DNA of 64,000 bases from Prorocentrum cordatum (lineage: Eukaryota; Sar; Dinophyceae; Prorocentrales; Prorocentraceae), in contig CAUYUJ010020571.1 in the NCBI GenBank assembly GCA_963575745.1, forward strand, positions 418,882-482,881, written 5' to 3'. The notes under the pieces are model-generated. The model saw only the letters and a list, made by a program, of their open reading frames with translations. It was not told where the DNA came from and searched no databases. A program made the translations under genes and the position numbers. Positions 1 through 12,600 of this stretch are shown here, in pieces; position 1 is the first letter of the stretch; each line of letters begins with the position of its first letter.

Positions 1-7
1 TGGGAAC

Positions 8-480
8 TTGATTATCAAAAAACACTTGTCGCCCGTAGCACCGTGGAGGGGGGCTCTGTGCGATGGTGTCTCGGGGATAAGAAACGGGGGCAATGGTGCG
101 CGGAGATCCCCCTACCCCTACGCATGCCCTTCGTGGCCCCGCTGTCGCCCTGCGTGGCCCCCTTTCTGCCCTTCGTGGCCCCGCTGTCGCTTTCGCTCTC
201 GCTCTCGCTCTCGCTCGTCGTCGTCGCCGTCGTCGTCGTCGTCATCGTCGTCGTCGTGGGGTCGGTCCCCTGTCCGTCCCTCTTGGGGTCGGGTTGCCGC
301 CGATCAGCGCTGCTGCTGGCCTGGCCGACGGTCCACGGCCGCCCCGCCGCTTGCCGGGGCCCAGTCTGCAGGGAAGAAAGATATACCCCCCAAAAGGTGT
401 ACGATCGAAGACGAAGGTTTGGGAAACACATCGAAGGTTTGGGAAATACACGTTGAATCACACTCGAGGCGGTAAGAGCG
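8..480 (+). repeat. Dispersed repeat A, copy 1 (inverted relative to the copy near 19.4 kb)
   Basis: This block contains TTCGTGGCCCCGCTGTCGCC-type minisatellite units (119-185), a TCGCTC/GTC simple stretch (186-258), a GC-rich core, and an end reading AAAGGTGTACGATCGAAGACG. The same parts occur in reverse order and opposite strand at 19,030-19,640, including the core with CTTGCCGGGGCCC and CTGCAGGGAAGAAAG. Long frames on both strands are low-complexity and differ in each frame, so I do not call a gene. The copy touches the window edge and may extend beyond it. Confidence 0.75.
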
Positions 481-489
481 AATAGTATA

Positions 490-680
490 TAAGGATCATT
501 GTTGCTGCTGTTGTTGCCGCTGGTGTTGTTGCTGTTATTGCTGGACCGGGGGGGCAGCGCCGGCCTCTTCCTCCCGTGGTGGAGGTGATTGATCCGCTCC
601 CGACCCCCGGGGGGGCATGCTGGCCTGTACTTGTTGCTGTTGTTGTTGTTGTTGTTGTCGTCGTTGTTGTTAGTGTGGTT
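490..680. repeat. Short TTG-type trinucleotide tracts
   Basis: GTTGCTGCTGTTGTTGCC and TTGTTGTTGTTGTTGTTG tracts lie between repeat A and the first channel exon. No gene is seen in 480-880. Confidence 0.6.
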
Positions 681-887
681 AGTTTTGTTTATGTTGATGC
701 GTACGTTGAGGGGCATGGTGCTGTTTCTGTAGCTGTTCTGGTTGACTTTGTGATGGTTGCGCATGGATAGGGAAACGTTTGTTGTGCGACAGTCGCATGT
801 GCACGTGATTGGGCGTTGCCTAAGTCGCGAGGCCCGTTTTGCACGAGGAGCGCTGTCGGAATGCAGTGGCTCTGAGGTTTCGGATGG

Positions 888-1074
888 TTGGACGCGGAGA
901 AGGCGGTCGCCATCATGGAGGTAACCTTCTTGTGCATTTTCATCGTCGAGATGGTCATCATGATTCTTGCGCGCGGGCCGACACAGTACGTGAACAATCC
1001 GATCACGTGCTTCGATGGGGTTGTTGTGGCGGGTTCAATCGTGGAATTCGTCGTCAACGCCTTGTCGGAAGACG
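888..1074 (+). CDS. Voltage-gated cation channel, exon with S2-S3 of the voltage sensor (partial)
   Basis: The frame reads EVTFLCIFIVEMVIMILARG, then TQYVNNPITCFDGVVVAGS and IVEFVVNAL. This matches the S2-S3 layout of four-domain voltage-gated Ca/Na channels: a hydrophobic S2 with an aromatic residue and a glutamate (FIVEM), a short G-x-x-x-Y linker, and S3 opening with the conserved N/C-x-F-D pattern and ending S-I-V-E. The S2 glutamate and S3 aspartate are the charge-transfer residues of the sensor. The start is uncertain: the methionine at 888 may be internal to an exon. A possible GT donor follows at 1075-1076. S1 is not found and may lie upstream of the window. The next segments of the same fold appear on the same strand at 3.4, 29.8 and 62.9 kb. 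Family assignment rests on motif pattern only; a decayed copy is possible. Confidence 0.6.
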
Positions 1075-3400
1075 GTGGAGGACGCCTTCAAGTGTTGTCA
1101 TGTTGCATTTGCCGTGGTCAGCACGCACATTGTTTTCTCCCCGTTTCTCGGATGATCTTCCCATGTTCAGTCCATGCTCTCGCTTGCTGTAAGCGTACTC
1201 GTGGCTACCCTGGGTGCCCAGAAATTAGAGCAACGCAGGCTGGAATGTGAAAGCTTAGCGTGTCCTGACCACGCTCGTGCGCCTCTAGGAAGTCATCACG
1301 TCGGTCTGAGTCGCTGTCGTCGTCGTCTTCTGCAGTAGCCCGAGGAGGTCGATATTGATCTCGTTAATGGTCCCCCGTTCGCTGAGGGGCTGCATATGGT
1401 GAACGTGCTTGGCATTGCAGTTGCCTGGTAGTTGCCACCCGCGGTTCCCATTCAATCGTCTCAAGATTTCTGGCGCGCCAGGAGGCTGAATGCTACGCTT
1501 AAGAACTGCAGGCGGCAGAGCATTTGCTAATCCGTTGCGCACCTGCATCAGCACATCCAGAAGCTATCCCCAGGCGTGTCGCCGTGGCCAGGGAAGAGCA
1601 TGCAGTGGAACAAAGAGGAGGGCAGCCGTCAAATCGAATCCCGGGATCGGCAATCAGAGAGACTATCTGAGATTCAGTGGGACCATGTTTGGGCGCTGTC
1701 GGGGCAATGTTGGATGCCTTTGGGGCTCTCTTGGGCTCCTCTTGGAGGCCGTCTTGGGACCAGATTTGGAGAACGAGCGATCGCACATTGGAGCAATACT
1801 GGAACGCTCTTGGGGCGCTGGTGGGCCCCATTGGCGGTCGTGGAGCCTGGGGCCCCAGAAGCCCACCAGAAGCGACATGGCGATTGCCGAAATCATTAAA
1901 ACCCATCAAATTGTGAATGGTGTTGGCAACTTGAGGGCGGCCTTGGGAGTCTCTGTGGTCAGATGGGGCTGCCTTGGGACCATCCTGGGGACTCTTGGAA
2001 GCATGCTGATGGCCATGTTGAGCAAACTTGGAAACTATTGTGCAATCTCGAAAGCCATCTTAGCCCCGATTTGGCCAAACCACTCAATGGTATAAGGTGT
2101 TTTAGTGAGTTTGTCTATGAGCGAGGGGGAACATATCATTGCTGCGCCCTCGGAACCTGACACATCGCTTACTGGGGCCCTCTGGGGGCCGTCGTGGAGC
2201 CTTTGTGGTCCCATATCGGGGCTCTCGCCTGCTATCTCATATGGGACGTAAGGCTGGTGACTGCACCATTGGTCCGCCTCAGTAGAATTGTAATTAGTAG
2301 GAGTGATTGTAGTCGTTGTACTGGCGACAGTTGTAGTGGCAGTGGTAGTGGTGGTAGCAATCGCAATGTCCATAAGATGAGCGGCATCAATATCTAGCGG
2401 CTTGTTTCAGCCCAATCCGCCACCGTGCCTGGGTTCTGGACCAGAGGCCTCTTGGATCTCGTCCTGGCGACCGTGGGGGCCAGATTGTGGTGGGAGGCTC
2501 GAAATGTCTGTTCGAATTCTTCCCATTGGGCTTCTCTTGGGGTCGCATTGGAGGCCTCCTGGGCACTATTCGGTCCCTCGGGTGCCTCTTGGCGGCAACT
2601 TCTGGGGCCTCACTTCGGGCCCATCCCTGGGGAGAAGCACTCCCTGGGCCTCTTCGTGTTCCCCTCCCATCTTCATGGGGCCATCTTCATGGCCCCGTCT
2701 TGAGAGTCTGCTGGGCCGCCGTGTGGCCCACTTGGCGGCCTTCTGCTGCGTTCTTGGGCGATCTAGGGGAGCCTTTGGGGCTGTCTTAAAAGTCTCTGGG
2801 GCCGTATTGGGGGCCCCTTGACTGCCGTTTGCGCAGTAGTTGACAGATGCTTGGGGCCCTCTTGGGCCGCCTCGGGCGACCTGGAGCGCGGAAACGCGAA
2901 TGCGCCAAAACAGTCACATGCTTAAAACATCAAATGTGAAGGCCTCATGGGGGCCATCTTGCGGGTCATCTTGGAGCCCTTTTGGGGCGAATCGAGTGCC
3001 GCTTGGGCCGTCTTGAGGCTATATCAGGCCCTCGTGGACAGTCTCGTGGCCTGGGACCATTCGTCTTGGCGCCCTCTGGCCTCAGCAGAAGTCACGCGAC
3101 AAGCCCCGGGTGTCGTGTGTCACGTCGTTGCAAATCCGTGTGTTGGGGGCCTGGGGCCCCTTACAAGGGTTTCCAATATCATTGAGGAATCGAACGCACC
3201 TAAGGACACTCCACTCAATGCCTAGTGGTACGGTGGCGGCTGAGCATTATTAGTAGCAGCAGTCGTGGCAGCAGCAGAAGTAGTAGTGATCTGGGGGGAA
3301 GCCGTAGCCGCGATCGCTGGGCATGCCCTCAGTCACTCTTCCTCGCCTGCAGCGTCCCCTTGCCTGCAATCAGCCATGAGTCTTCGTTCACGATTGCCAG
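1075..3400. repeat. Intervening DNA with degenerate TTGGGGCC minisatellite
   Basis: Two stretches (about 1,690-1,990 and 2,160-3,070) are dominated by variants of GGGGCC-TCTTGGGG spaced roughly 12-30 bases, giving meaningless W/G/L-rich frames. The interval 1,285-1,560 is non-repetitive but I recognise nothing in it. 2,280-2,390 has short GTAGTGG-like tracts. If the channel reading is right, this is the first intron (about 2.3 kb). Confidence 0.5.
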
Positions 3401-3496
3401 GAGGGTTCCTCAGCGTGTTGCGGACGTTCCGCTTGTTCCGAGTGATGAACAAATTAGCACATAAGTGGATCAGGCTCAAGGCGCTTCCATTGCACC
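3401..3496 (+). CDS. Voltage-gated cation channel, exon with S4 voltage-sensing helix (partial)
   Basis: The frame reads GGFLSVLRTFRLFRVMNKL then AHKWIRLKAL. Arginines fall at every third position (R-T-F-R-L-F-R) followed by a lysine, the signature of an S4 helix, and the K-x-x-x-x-W-x-x-L tail is typical of the S4 end and S4-S5 linker in four-domain channels. A CAG acceptor-like trinucleotide ends at 3400. A GT lies at 3497-3498, so the exon is about 96 bases, though a GC donor after CTCAAG near 3480 is also possible. It follows the S2-S3 exon on the same strand with a 2.3-kb gap, the order expected for one domain. A long frame runs through this exon but its upstream part does not resemble a channel. 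Confidence 0.6.
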
Positions 3497-3597
3497 GTCG
3501 TTGCCGGCCGTCCTTCCTCATTATTCGTGCCTCTCGCTGTTGTTTGCAGGTCGGTCAGCCTGGTGTTGCACGCTTGAGCATTCTCTCCCGACTCTCG

Positions 3598-3800
3598 AGC
3601 AGGAGGAGGAGAAGGAGATTATGATGATGATGAGGAGGAGGAGGAGGAGGAGGAGCAGGAGGAGGAGGAGGAGGAGGAGCAGCAACGAAAGGAAAATCGA
3701 TGAGAAACATGATGATAAGGAGGAGGAGGAGGAGGAGAAGGAGAATGAGGAGGAGGAGGAGGAGGAGGAGGAGGAGGAGGAGGAGGAGGAACAGCAGCAG
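3598..3800. repeat. GAG/GAT trinucleotide microsatellite
   Basis: Interrupted AGG/GAG repeats on the + strand, with GATGATGAT and CAGCAG interruptions. The flanking 3,800-5,260 holds low-information sequence; I recognise no gene there. Confidence 0.85.
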
Positions 3801-5269
3801 GAGAAAAACTCCCTCCTCCCTTCTCCTCGTCTTGGGCTGGTCCTTGGCCGCTGCTGTCTTTCTGCACTTGGGGGCCCCACCATCGGCTATTCTTGGGGCC
3901 GCTCGTTGCCTTCGCCTCGTCCCTCCCCTGGCGGCCGGAGGGCGCCTGGGAGGATCAGAGCCCCGAGCCATTAGGACTGGGGGCAGCTACGGATTCGTGC
4001 CTGCAGGGCCCAAACTGGAGATGCCCCGGACCAGGGCTTTCCTGGACAATTCGGGCGTCCACCCGGTCCCGAATCAAGGGGGCCGGGGGCGGTCAGGGGC
4101 ACCTCCCGGTTCGCGCGTCGGGGGCCCAAGCCAGAATCGCCCCAGACCGGACTTGTCCCGGATGATTCGGAAGTTTAGGGGGAGAAACGGCGTGTCGCTT
4201 CATGGCCAGGTGGGGAAACGCGTGGATCCACAGAAGGTGAATGACCTTGGCTTTGTGAGGCCACTCCGTGAAGCGGTTCGCCCCCTCTACTCCCCTCAGC
4301 CTCTGAGGCGAGTGGCACGAATTGGTCTCCCCGTCGTCGTCTTCCATCCTCTCCCTTCCCCCTCCTGAATGCATGTCTGACATCGTTCACCGTCGTTGTC
4401 CACCAAGCTACTCCGTCTTGCAAAGGCATGAGGTTTGGGAGATCGCCGTGAAGTTCGTAATCGATATTTGACGTCATTTTTCAGATTGCGGCTGTTTGTT
4501 TTTATGGTTGATTTCAGAGAGCCAATCGTTTTCGGATGAAATGTTTGTGCACGGTGGGAGCAACACGAACTTTCGCGATCACCCCCGCCACATAGCCTCT
4601 GCCAGGGTAACTAGCTAGGCCCAAGCTTCATCCAGTGTTCAGCTAAGGAAGCTATGGCCACTCTCCTTGGGCTCAGGCTGGAGGCCCGTGATGTCCAAGG
4701 GGTTATTTTCCTCCTCCCCCCCTCCCACATCCTCTCCTCCCACATCCACTTTTTTTCCGCATTGGTCTCCATGCCTATGTGTCGCGACTATGCCTGACCT
4801 GAGATTGTCCGTCGGCAGCCTTGGAGGGGGATCTGAATCTGAGAGAGTTTCGCAACTTACTGGTGGGCAGGTCGCATGATCAAGATTGGTCGGTCCCTCC
4901 CAGATCCTTGGCGTCGTGAGTATACGTGACGTCTTGGCTCCAGACTATCTTGGCAGCCGGGTCTATATCTCCAGCTAGTTACCTGAGTGCCAGGGCTGAT
5001 TTTCCAGGCCGCGACCTTTGGGAGCTTCTTGGCGAGCGGGCGGTGTCGCATGAAGTTGAGCACGGCTGCGAAGAGCACCAATCGAGCCATGAAAGTTTGA
5101 GTGCGATTCTCTGTGCTATTTTTCCTTTTTCTCCACTTCTGGCAAATCGCCAATGTTTCTTGAGAACCTGCAAGCATGGAATGTCTCAGGTGGACCGGCT
5201 ATGTCGCTGGGTCAATTCGTGACACAAGCCTCTTCGCGGGGGACAGGGCAGGACAAGCGTTCCGTCTGC

Positions 5270-6070
5270 TCCTGAGCCGTCATGGGGTCTCCTGGGACCG
5301 TTTGGGGGGCCTCTTAAGCCGTCCTGAGGCCCTCTCCGGCCATCTTGTGACTATCTGGATCGTCTTTGCGGTATCCTGGGGCCGTCTGGGGGCCTCATCG
5401 GGCCGTCCTGGGACCTCCTTGGGCCGTTCTCCTGGAAGTTCTCCTGTTGGGGCGTCTTATGCCCCTGTTGGATCGCCTTGGGCCGCGCTTCAGGTCCTTG
5501 CCGTCCTCTGGCGATCCAGGGCGCCTCTTGTCCTTCCATCGGGCGCTATGATGAAAGCAAAGGTGGGCATGCATGAATCGTATTCAGGTTGTTTTGTCGA
5601 CAAGTCTGGTTGTCCTGTAGCCCTACTGGGCATCTTGAGCCGTCTTGGAGCCGTCTTGAGGCCTTCATGGGCCAGTCGGCAGATGTGGTGCGGCCCGCCG
5701 CGGGGGGTAGAGGGGGGCATTGACATTATTCTTACCTGCTGAGTCTTTTGTTGAATTGATTGACGGTACGTTGGTCTGATGTAAAACGTGGTTTTGGGAG
5801 GCTGCGCCCAAACACGGACCCCGGCTATGCTCCTTTCTCGAGCCCCTCTGGGAGTCTTTGGGGGCGCCTTGGGCTGGGCCGTCTTGGGCCGCGCTCGCGG
5901 CCCTTCTTGGGCCGCGTTGGGGCGGTCTCGGAGGCCTTCGGGAGGCCCTATTAGGCCGTCTTGGGGCCGTGAGACCCTATTGAGCCGTCTGGGGCCGTAT
6001 TGTCGGCTCGTTTTGTTTTGTTGTTATATTGGGGGGCGTTTTGGGTCGTCTTGGACGATACGAAGACCGA
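5270..6070. repeat. Degenerate TTGGGGCCGTC minisatellite
   Basis: Variants of TTGGGGCCGTCTTGG and GGGCCTC recur through 5,280-5,690 and 5,840-6,060. They are the same family as at 1.7-3.0, 30.1, 45.3 and 59.2 kb. Confidence 0.75.
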
Positions 6071-6079
6071 GAAGGCGAG

Positions 6080-7060
6080 TGTTGAAGACATTCAATCGGG
6101 GTCAGTGGATCTAATGTTGGTTGGCGTCTTCGCAAGTTCAGGCGGGTTTGCACAGGCAAGGGCCAATCTGTTTGGGACGATGTGCACGATGGTGCCAGCG
6201 GTCCAGATGATGCGATATCCGAACAAGGACTTGTTTCCAGAAGTCCCCTTTGTTACTGTTTCGGAATTGTGGCACTTGGTGTCGCAATTCCTGTGCTCAA
6301 GAGGCTTGGCATTTGCAACAGGCTCTGCGCAGCTTGGCTGCACATCTCAACGATATTGGGAGGTATAGTGATGGGCTGCACGGTTGAGTTCCAAGTATTT
6401 CGAATCATCGGCTTCCAACTTGCCCATCAATTTTGGAATGGCGTATTTTGCATGGTTGGCCACGCTTGTCGTGCTTGCTGCGTTTACCATTAATGTTGTG
6501 TGCCACACGGCAAACGAAAGCATTAGTGGCAAGTTAGTTGCGGTACTCTGTGTGTATAGGCCAGTGCCGCGGATATTGAGAACATGGCTCACCTAGAACA
6601 TGCCGAGCACTTTCAACACACATTCGTACACATAGCTATGACGGGCAACGATCTGGGCATGACCCGTGCCGTGTGCATCGATAGTCCTGTCTGGCTGGAT
6701 GGTGCCACTTGGGGATGCTTGTGTTGGGGGCCTGGTCATGCGTGCCTCCATTGTCATCACGAATGCACGGCTGGCAACTGGTTTTCTGAGCTCGGCGAGC
6801 CTCTTGCATCGATCTCTTTCAACGTGGTGTTCCTCACAAGTGCAGCACTGGCGGTCACGTTCCTTCCAAGGCAATCGAGCGATCCCGAGGATGAGGCTGA
6901 GGATCCCGAGCGTGCTGGAGACGCATGCTGCCGTTTATGTTCCTTTCCTTTCTCCTCCTCAGCGTGATCCACGGATGAGTTCCACGGGGGGTGGCAATTC
7001 AAGTTGCCGCGACCTAATTCTGGAGGCGGCGCATCAGCCTGGCTGAGTCTCTTAGCGGCG
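6080..7060 (+). other. Non-repetitive stretch with membrane-like peptides, possible exons
   Basis: Complexity is higher here than in neighbouring DNA. One frame gives FGMAYFAWLATLVVLAAFTI (about 6,433-6,495), another LCYCFGIVALGVAIPVLKR (about 6,244-6,300), and a third LGEPLASISFNVVFLTSAA near 6,800. No frame stays convincing for more than about 120 residues and I cannot match a family. They could be exons of a multi-exon membrane protein, including the channel, or chance. Confidence 0.2.
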
Positions 7061-7069
7061 TTTCATGAG

Positions 7070-7660
7070 ATGTTTTGCTGCATCCGGTCGGGAACTTTTG
7101 GATAGCGAGTCGCGCCACCGGTTCTGTCCCACCGCGCTTCGGTGCGACACGCTATCCACTTCCCAGCCCCCAGGCTTCAACGTCCCGAGCCTTTCCGAGC
7201 CTCCCGCCCCGCGGAGCGGAGCGATACGCTATCCGCTCGGAGGGCATGGCGTTTACCCTAGCGCCTCGATCGCCGCGTAAAGAGAGTAGCCTGATGGGTT
7301 GTGGGCCTTCGCGGTTCGGCCCGCACAGCCAGCGGGGCTCTTGCGGCAAGTTGCCAGGGCCGCGGCAATCTGCCGTGGCCAAGTTTCGGGTCCTCTACTC
7401 GCTTGTTGGCTCGCCATCGTCAGCAGTGCCCCATTGGCTGCGCGCGTACCCGAATTCGCCAGGACTGCGACCGTGCATACATTCCTATAATCGTGCATCT
7501 TGCATGGAACCCTCTCCAGATGCCCCCCCTACCTTTCGCACGGTATTCGCCAGCCAGCCCCAGGGCACTTGTCGGAAGAGGCACAAATCGTCGCATTCCT
7601 TTTGGGAGACGTATATGTTTAACAAATTCGCTTCTCCGGTCCTGACAGCGTCCAAGACGA
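7070..7660. other. Unassigned GC-rich DNA
   Basis: Contains short related phrases (GATAGCGAGTCGCGCC; GCGATACGCTATCCGCTCGG) but no frame I recognise. Confidence 0.3.
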
Positions 7661-8010
7661 TCCAAGAGGCCGCCAAGATCGCTCTAAGACGACGCAAGAG
7701 GTCCCCAAGTGGGCCCCAAGACTGCTTAAAAGGGCTCCAAGACGGCCGAACGGAGTTCCAAAACAGCCCAAGACAGGCCCCAAGGGAGCCCCAATGGCGG
7801 CCCCCTTGACGGCCCAAGAGGGCTCGAAGAGGGTCCAAAGACGGCCCAAGCCCCCCAAGACTGTCCAAGAGGGTCTCAGGATGGCCCAAGAGGGCCCCCA
7901 GCTGGCCCAAAAGAGCCACAAAAGGACCCCCTAAGAAGGCCCAAGAGGTCCCCTGAGACTTCCCAAATGCTCCCAAAAAGGCTGCCAGAAAGCCCCAGAA
8001 GCATATGGGA
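7660..8010. repeat. CCAAGAGGGCCCCAAGACGG minisatellite (opposite orientation)
   Basis: Reverse complement of the TTGGGGCC family found elsewhere; units such as CAAGAGGGCTCCAAGACGGC repeat every 12-25 bases. A weaker patch lies at 8,730-8,800. Confidence 0.75.
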
Positions 8011-8194
8011 GGTCTCGCGTCTGCGTCCTGCACGGCGTCCCCAGAAAGGCTTCCAGAGGCCCTCGATTCACGAGCCATGCAGGTTTTCCAGAGGCCCGAC
8101 AGATACACGTCGCGAGGCCCCGACGGGCACTCAAGACGCCCCGAACTCGCGATCCAGGTCAGTGGTGTGCCGCCATGGCGGCACGGCGGCCCCA

Positions 8195-9420
8195 GCGGCA
8201 TGACCACGACCCCCCTCGCGGTCGTGTCCGTGTCCCAGCTTCATTGGGCGACGGCCGCTTTATCCCCCGAGTTAGAAAATTTCTACTCGCTTCGGCCAGC
8301 TGTAGGCCAGTCGGCGCCATGAACGCCAAGGCCCCCTGAAGCCCCCTCAGGTCAGAGACCTTCCCTCACGGCGTCCAAACAACACCCAGGCCACCTCCAA
8401 AACGAGCGGACATCAGTCGGCTACTGCTCGTCCTCATTCGCTTCCTGCTCTTCACCTTCTGCTCCATCTCCTACTTCGTCATCATCTTCCATGTTTGCCC
8501 CATCGTCATCAGCCAGCAATAGGCCAGTCGCCGTGAGCACCAAAGCTCCCTAAAGCCCGCCCCAGCCTGAGATCCTCCCCAAAGGCGTCCAAACAATACC
8601 CGGGCCACCTCCAAAGCGAGCGGACATTAGTCATCGTTATCGCTTGTCACAGGCCACGAAACGACCAAGAGGGCCACGAGATGTAATTACGAATCAGCAA
8701 TGCCTCCAAGCTTGTTGATGGGCTCGAATTTGGTGCGCGCGGCCCCCAAAACGCCCCAGAGGCGCCCAAGAGGCCCTCAGATGGCGCAGAGGCCCCAATG
8801 CATTTTTGAAGCTTTGGCCACGACGAAGAACTTTTCACTGCGTGCCCCTCTTCTCACGGTGGGGTTCGCCAACCCTTTTCCGAGCGATGAATTTCACCCC
8901 CCTCGCGATCATCAGCGTCGCCCCCTCGTCGCGCCGACCCCTGCCCCTCTCCGACGACCCTCACGTCCACCCCGCACCCCATGCCCGCGGTCCCACTCGC
9001 ACCCATGGTTATATTTTTGCTCGACCTCGTGACCTTCGCCCACCTCGCGGTCATCACATCAGCTCTGTCGCTGCTGGAATCGCATTCAGTCATGATGTTT
9101 CCCCCTTCTGGCGATTTCGGGACCGTCTGTCTCGTCGTGCCCGTTTTCCTCGTCGTTTCCGTTCTTCTCCTCTTCTTCATCCTCGCCGTCCTTGCTGCGG
9201 ATCATGTGTTTCTGTTTCTACTCCGTTGACGCTCATGGCATTGCTTCTTGAACGCCATGACCGCAACCCCCCTCGTGGTCATCACTTCCTCCCACCTCGC
9301 ATGCGTGACCTTGGCCCCGTCACACCGATGCTCTTTCCTTCATTTTTTCCCAACCGAAGACGTGCCTGTGGTCAGTTCCTGGAAAATGACTGTGACCCCC
9401 CTCGCGGTCATCATCAGCTT
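8195..9420. repeat. Spaced repeats of CCCCTCGCGGTCATCA
   Basis: The core recurs with small changes near 8,206, 8,892, 9,045, 9,268 and 9,393, usually preceded by TGACC or ATGA, with unrelated sequence between copies. I see no coding gene: frames through the region are proline- and arginine-rich and inconsistent. Confidence 0.5.
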
Positions 9421-9679
9421 TCACCGATCACCCATTCACCGAGTGGTTGGGGGTGCGTGGGCGCAGGACCCATACTGAGGCGAAGCGAAGCGATCTTTCA
9501 CATCTTGTGAACATACCGGTCGTTGAAAGTATGTATTTCAGGATTCCCAGACCCCAATCTACTTCAAGCGCCCTTCCACTTAAATAATTGACGTGGTTCG
9601 ATGCTTCGTGGGGGCGGGCGCGAACCGAATCTGCCTCTAGGGCCTGGTTGTCACTTCCCTGGGTGACGTTTATGGTTTG

Positions 9680-12600
9680 TGGTGGTTTTCGTTTGTCCGT
9701 CGGTTGTTTTGGCTCGTCTGGCTGGTTTCGGTTGTTTTGGCTTGTTTTCGCTTTTTTCTGCCGGTTACCCCAGGCCCTTCGGCCGCCCCTCGGTCGCTCG
9801 GCCTCTCGGTCAGCCCCTTCCCTGGTTCGTCTTGATTGAGTTGGCTTGTTTTCGCGTGTCCGTCGGTTGCACTGGTCGCCCCAGGCTCGTCGGCCGCCCC
9901 TCGGTCGCTCGCCCCCTCGGCCAGCCCGTTCCCTGGCTGGTGTCGGTTGTTTTTGTTTGTTCTCGTTCGTCCGTCGCCTGCATTTATCGCCCGAGGCTCG
10001 TCGGCCGCCCCTCGGTCGCTGGCCTCTCGGCCCGCCCCTACCCTGGCTGGTTTGGGTTCCCTTGGTTTGTTTTCGCTTGTCCGTCGGTTGCGCTGGTCGC
10101 TGCGGGCTCGTCGGCCGCCCCTCGGTCGCTCGGCCCTTCGGCTGGCCCCTTCCCTGGCTGGTTTGAATGGTTTTGGCTTGTGTTCGCGTGTCTGTCGATT
10201 GCACTGGTCGCCCCAGGCACGTCGGCCACCCGTCGGTCGCTCGGCCCCTCGGCTGGTCCCTTCCCTGGATTGTGTTGGTCGTTTTCGCTTGTTCTCGTTT
10301 GTCCGCTGGTTGCGCTGGTCGCCCCAGGCTCGTGCGCCGCCTCGGTATTTCGGCCCCTCGGCCAGCTCGTTCCTTGGATGGCGTTGGTTGTTTTAGTTTG
10401 TTTTTGCTTGTCCGTCGACTGCGCTGGTCGCCCTACTAGACTCTCCAGCCGCCCCTCGGTCGTTCGGCCCCTCGGCTGGCTCGTCCCCTGGCTGGTTTTG
10501 TCCGTTTATGTTGTTTTCGTATGTCCGTCGGATGCACTGGTCGCCGTGGGCTCGTCGGCCGCCCCTCGGTCGCTCGGCCCCTCGGCTGTCTCGTTCCCTG
10601 GATTTCGCGTGTGAGTCGGTTGCACCTGTCGCCACGGGTTCGTCGGCCGCTCTTCGGTCGCTCGGCCCCTCCACTGGCCCCTTCCCTGGCTGGTTTGGCG
10701 TTGTTGTGTTTTCGCTTGTCCGTCGGTCGCACTGGTCGCCCCAGGCTCGCCGGCCGCCCCTCGGTCGCTCGGCCTTTCGGCTGGCCCGTTTTTGGTTGCG
10801 TTGTCTTGTTTTCGCTTGGTCGACTGCGCCCCCCCCCCAAGGCTCGTCGGCCGCCCCTCGGTCGCCCGGCTCGGCTGGCCCGTTCCCTGCTTGGTTGTAT
10901 GAATGTTGGTTTGTTTTCGCGGTCGCTCGTCCCCCCGGCTGGCCCAATTCCCTGGCTTGTTTTCGCTGGTTTGGCTTGTTTCGTTTGCCCGTCGGTTGCA
11001 TTTGTCGCCCGATGCTCGTCGGTCGCCCCTCGTTCGCTCGGCCCCTCGGCTGGCCCTTTCCCTTTTAGATTGTTTTGTTGTGTTGCTTGTTCTTCCTTGT
11101 TCTCCTTGTAGTTGCAGTCCTTGTTCTTGAACAACTAGTTTTGCTTGTTCTTGCTTGTCCGTCGGTTGCAGTAGTCGCCCCAGGCTCGTCGTCCGCCCCT
11201 CGGTCGTTCCGCCCCTCGGCTGGCCCCTTCCCTGTTGCTTGTTTTCGCTGGTCCGGCTTTTGCATTGACCGCCCCAGGCTCGTCGGCCGCCCCTCGGTCG
11301 CTCGCCCCCTCGGCCAGTCCGTTCCCTGGTTGGCGTTGGTCGTTTTCTTTTGTTTTCGCCTGTCCGTCGTTTGTACTGGTCGCCCCAGGAACGTCGGCCG
11401 CGCCGCAATTGCTCGTCCCCTCGGCTGGTAGTTTTCCCTGGCTGGTTTGGGTTCCCTAGGTTTGTTTTCGCTTGTCCGTCGGTTGCGCTGGTCGCCGCGG
11501 GCTCGTCGGTCGTCGCCCCTCGGTCGCTCGGCCCTTCGGCTGGCCCGTTCCCTGGCAAGTTTGAATGGTTTTGGCTTGTGTTCGCGTGTCTGTCGATTGC
11601 GCTGGTCGCCCCAGGCTCGTCGGCCGCCCATCGGTCGCTCGGCCCCTCTGCTGGCCCCATCCCTGGCTAGTTTTGGTTGTTTTTGCTTGTTTTCGTTGTA
11701 CAGCGGTTGCGCTGGTCGCCCCAGGCTCGTGCGTCGCCCCTCGGTCGTTCGGCCCCTCGGCTGGCTCGTTCCCTGGCAGGTGTTGTCCGTTTGGGCTTGT
11801 TTGCGCGTGTGCGTCGGCTGCACTTGTCGCCCCGGGCTCGTCGGTCGCCCCTCGGTCGCTCGGCCCCTCGGCTGGCTCGTTCCCTGGCTGGTTTTGCCCC
11901 TTTGGGTTTGTTTTCACGTGTCCGTCGGTTGCACTGGTCGCCCCGGGCTCGACGGCCGCCCCTCGGTCGCTCGGCCCCATCGGCTGGCCCCTTCCCTGGC
12001 TGGTTTTGTTTGTTTTTGCTTGTTTTCGTTTGTCCGCTGGTTGCACTGGTCGCCCCAGGCTAGTCGGCCGCCCATCGGTCGTTCGGCCGCTCGGCTGGCC
12101 CCTTCCCTGGCTAGTTTTGGTTGTTTAGATTTGTTTTCGCTTGTCCGTCGGTTGCACTGGTCACCCCAGGCTCGTCGGCCGCCCCTCGGTCGCTTGCCCC
12201 ATCGGCTGGCCCCTTCACTGGCTGGCGTTGGTTGCGTGGATTTGTTTTTCGATTGTCCGTCGGTTGCAGGCTCGTCGGCCGCCCCTCGGTCGCTCGGCCC
12301 CTCGGCCGGCCTGTTCCTTCGCATTCCGTTGGTTGTTTTGGACAGTTTTTTCGATTGTCCGTCGGTTGCACTGGTCGCCCCAGGCTCGTCGGCCGGCCAT
12401 TGGTCGCTCGGCCCCTCGGCTGGCCCCCTCCCTGGCTGGCGCTGGTTGCGTGGATGTGTCGTTGATTGTCCGTCGGTTGCCGCGATCGCCCGAGGCTCGT
12501 CGGTCGCCCCACGGTCGCTTGGCCCCTTGGCTGGCACCTCCTTTGGTTGGATTTGGTTGTTTTAGATTGATTTCGCTTGTCCGTCTGTTGCACTGGTCGC

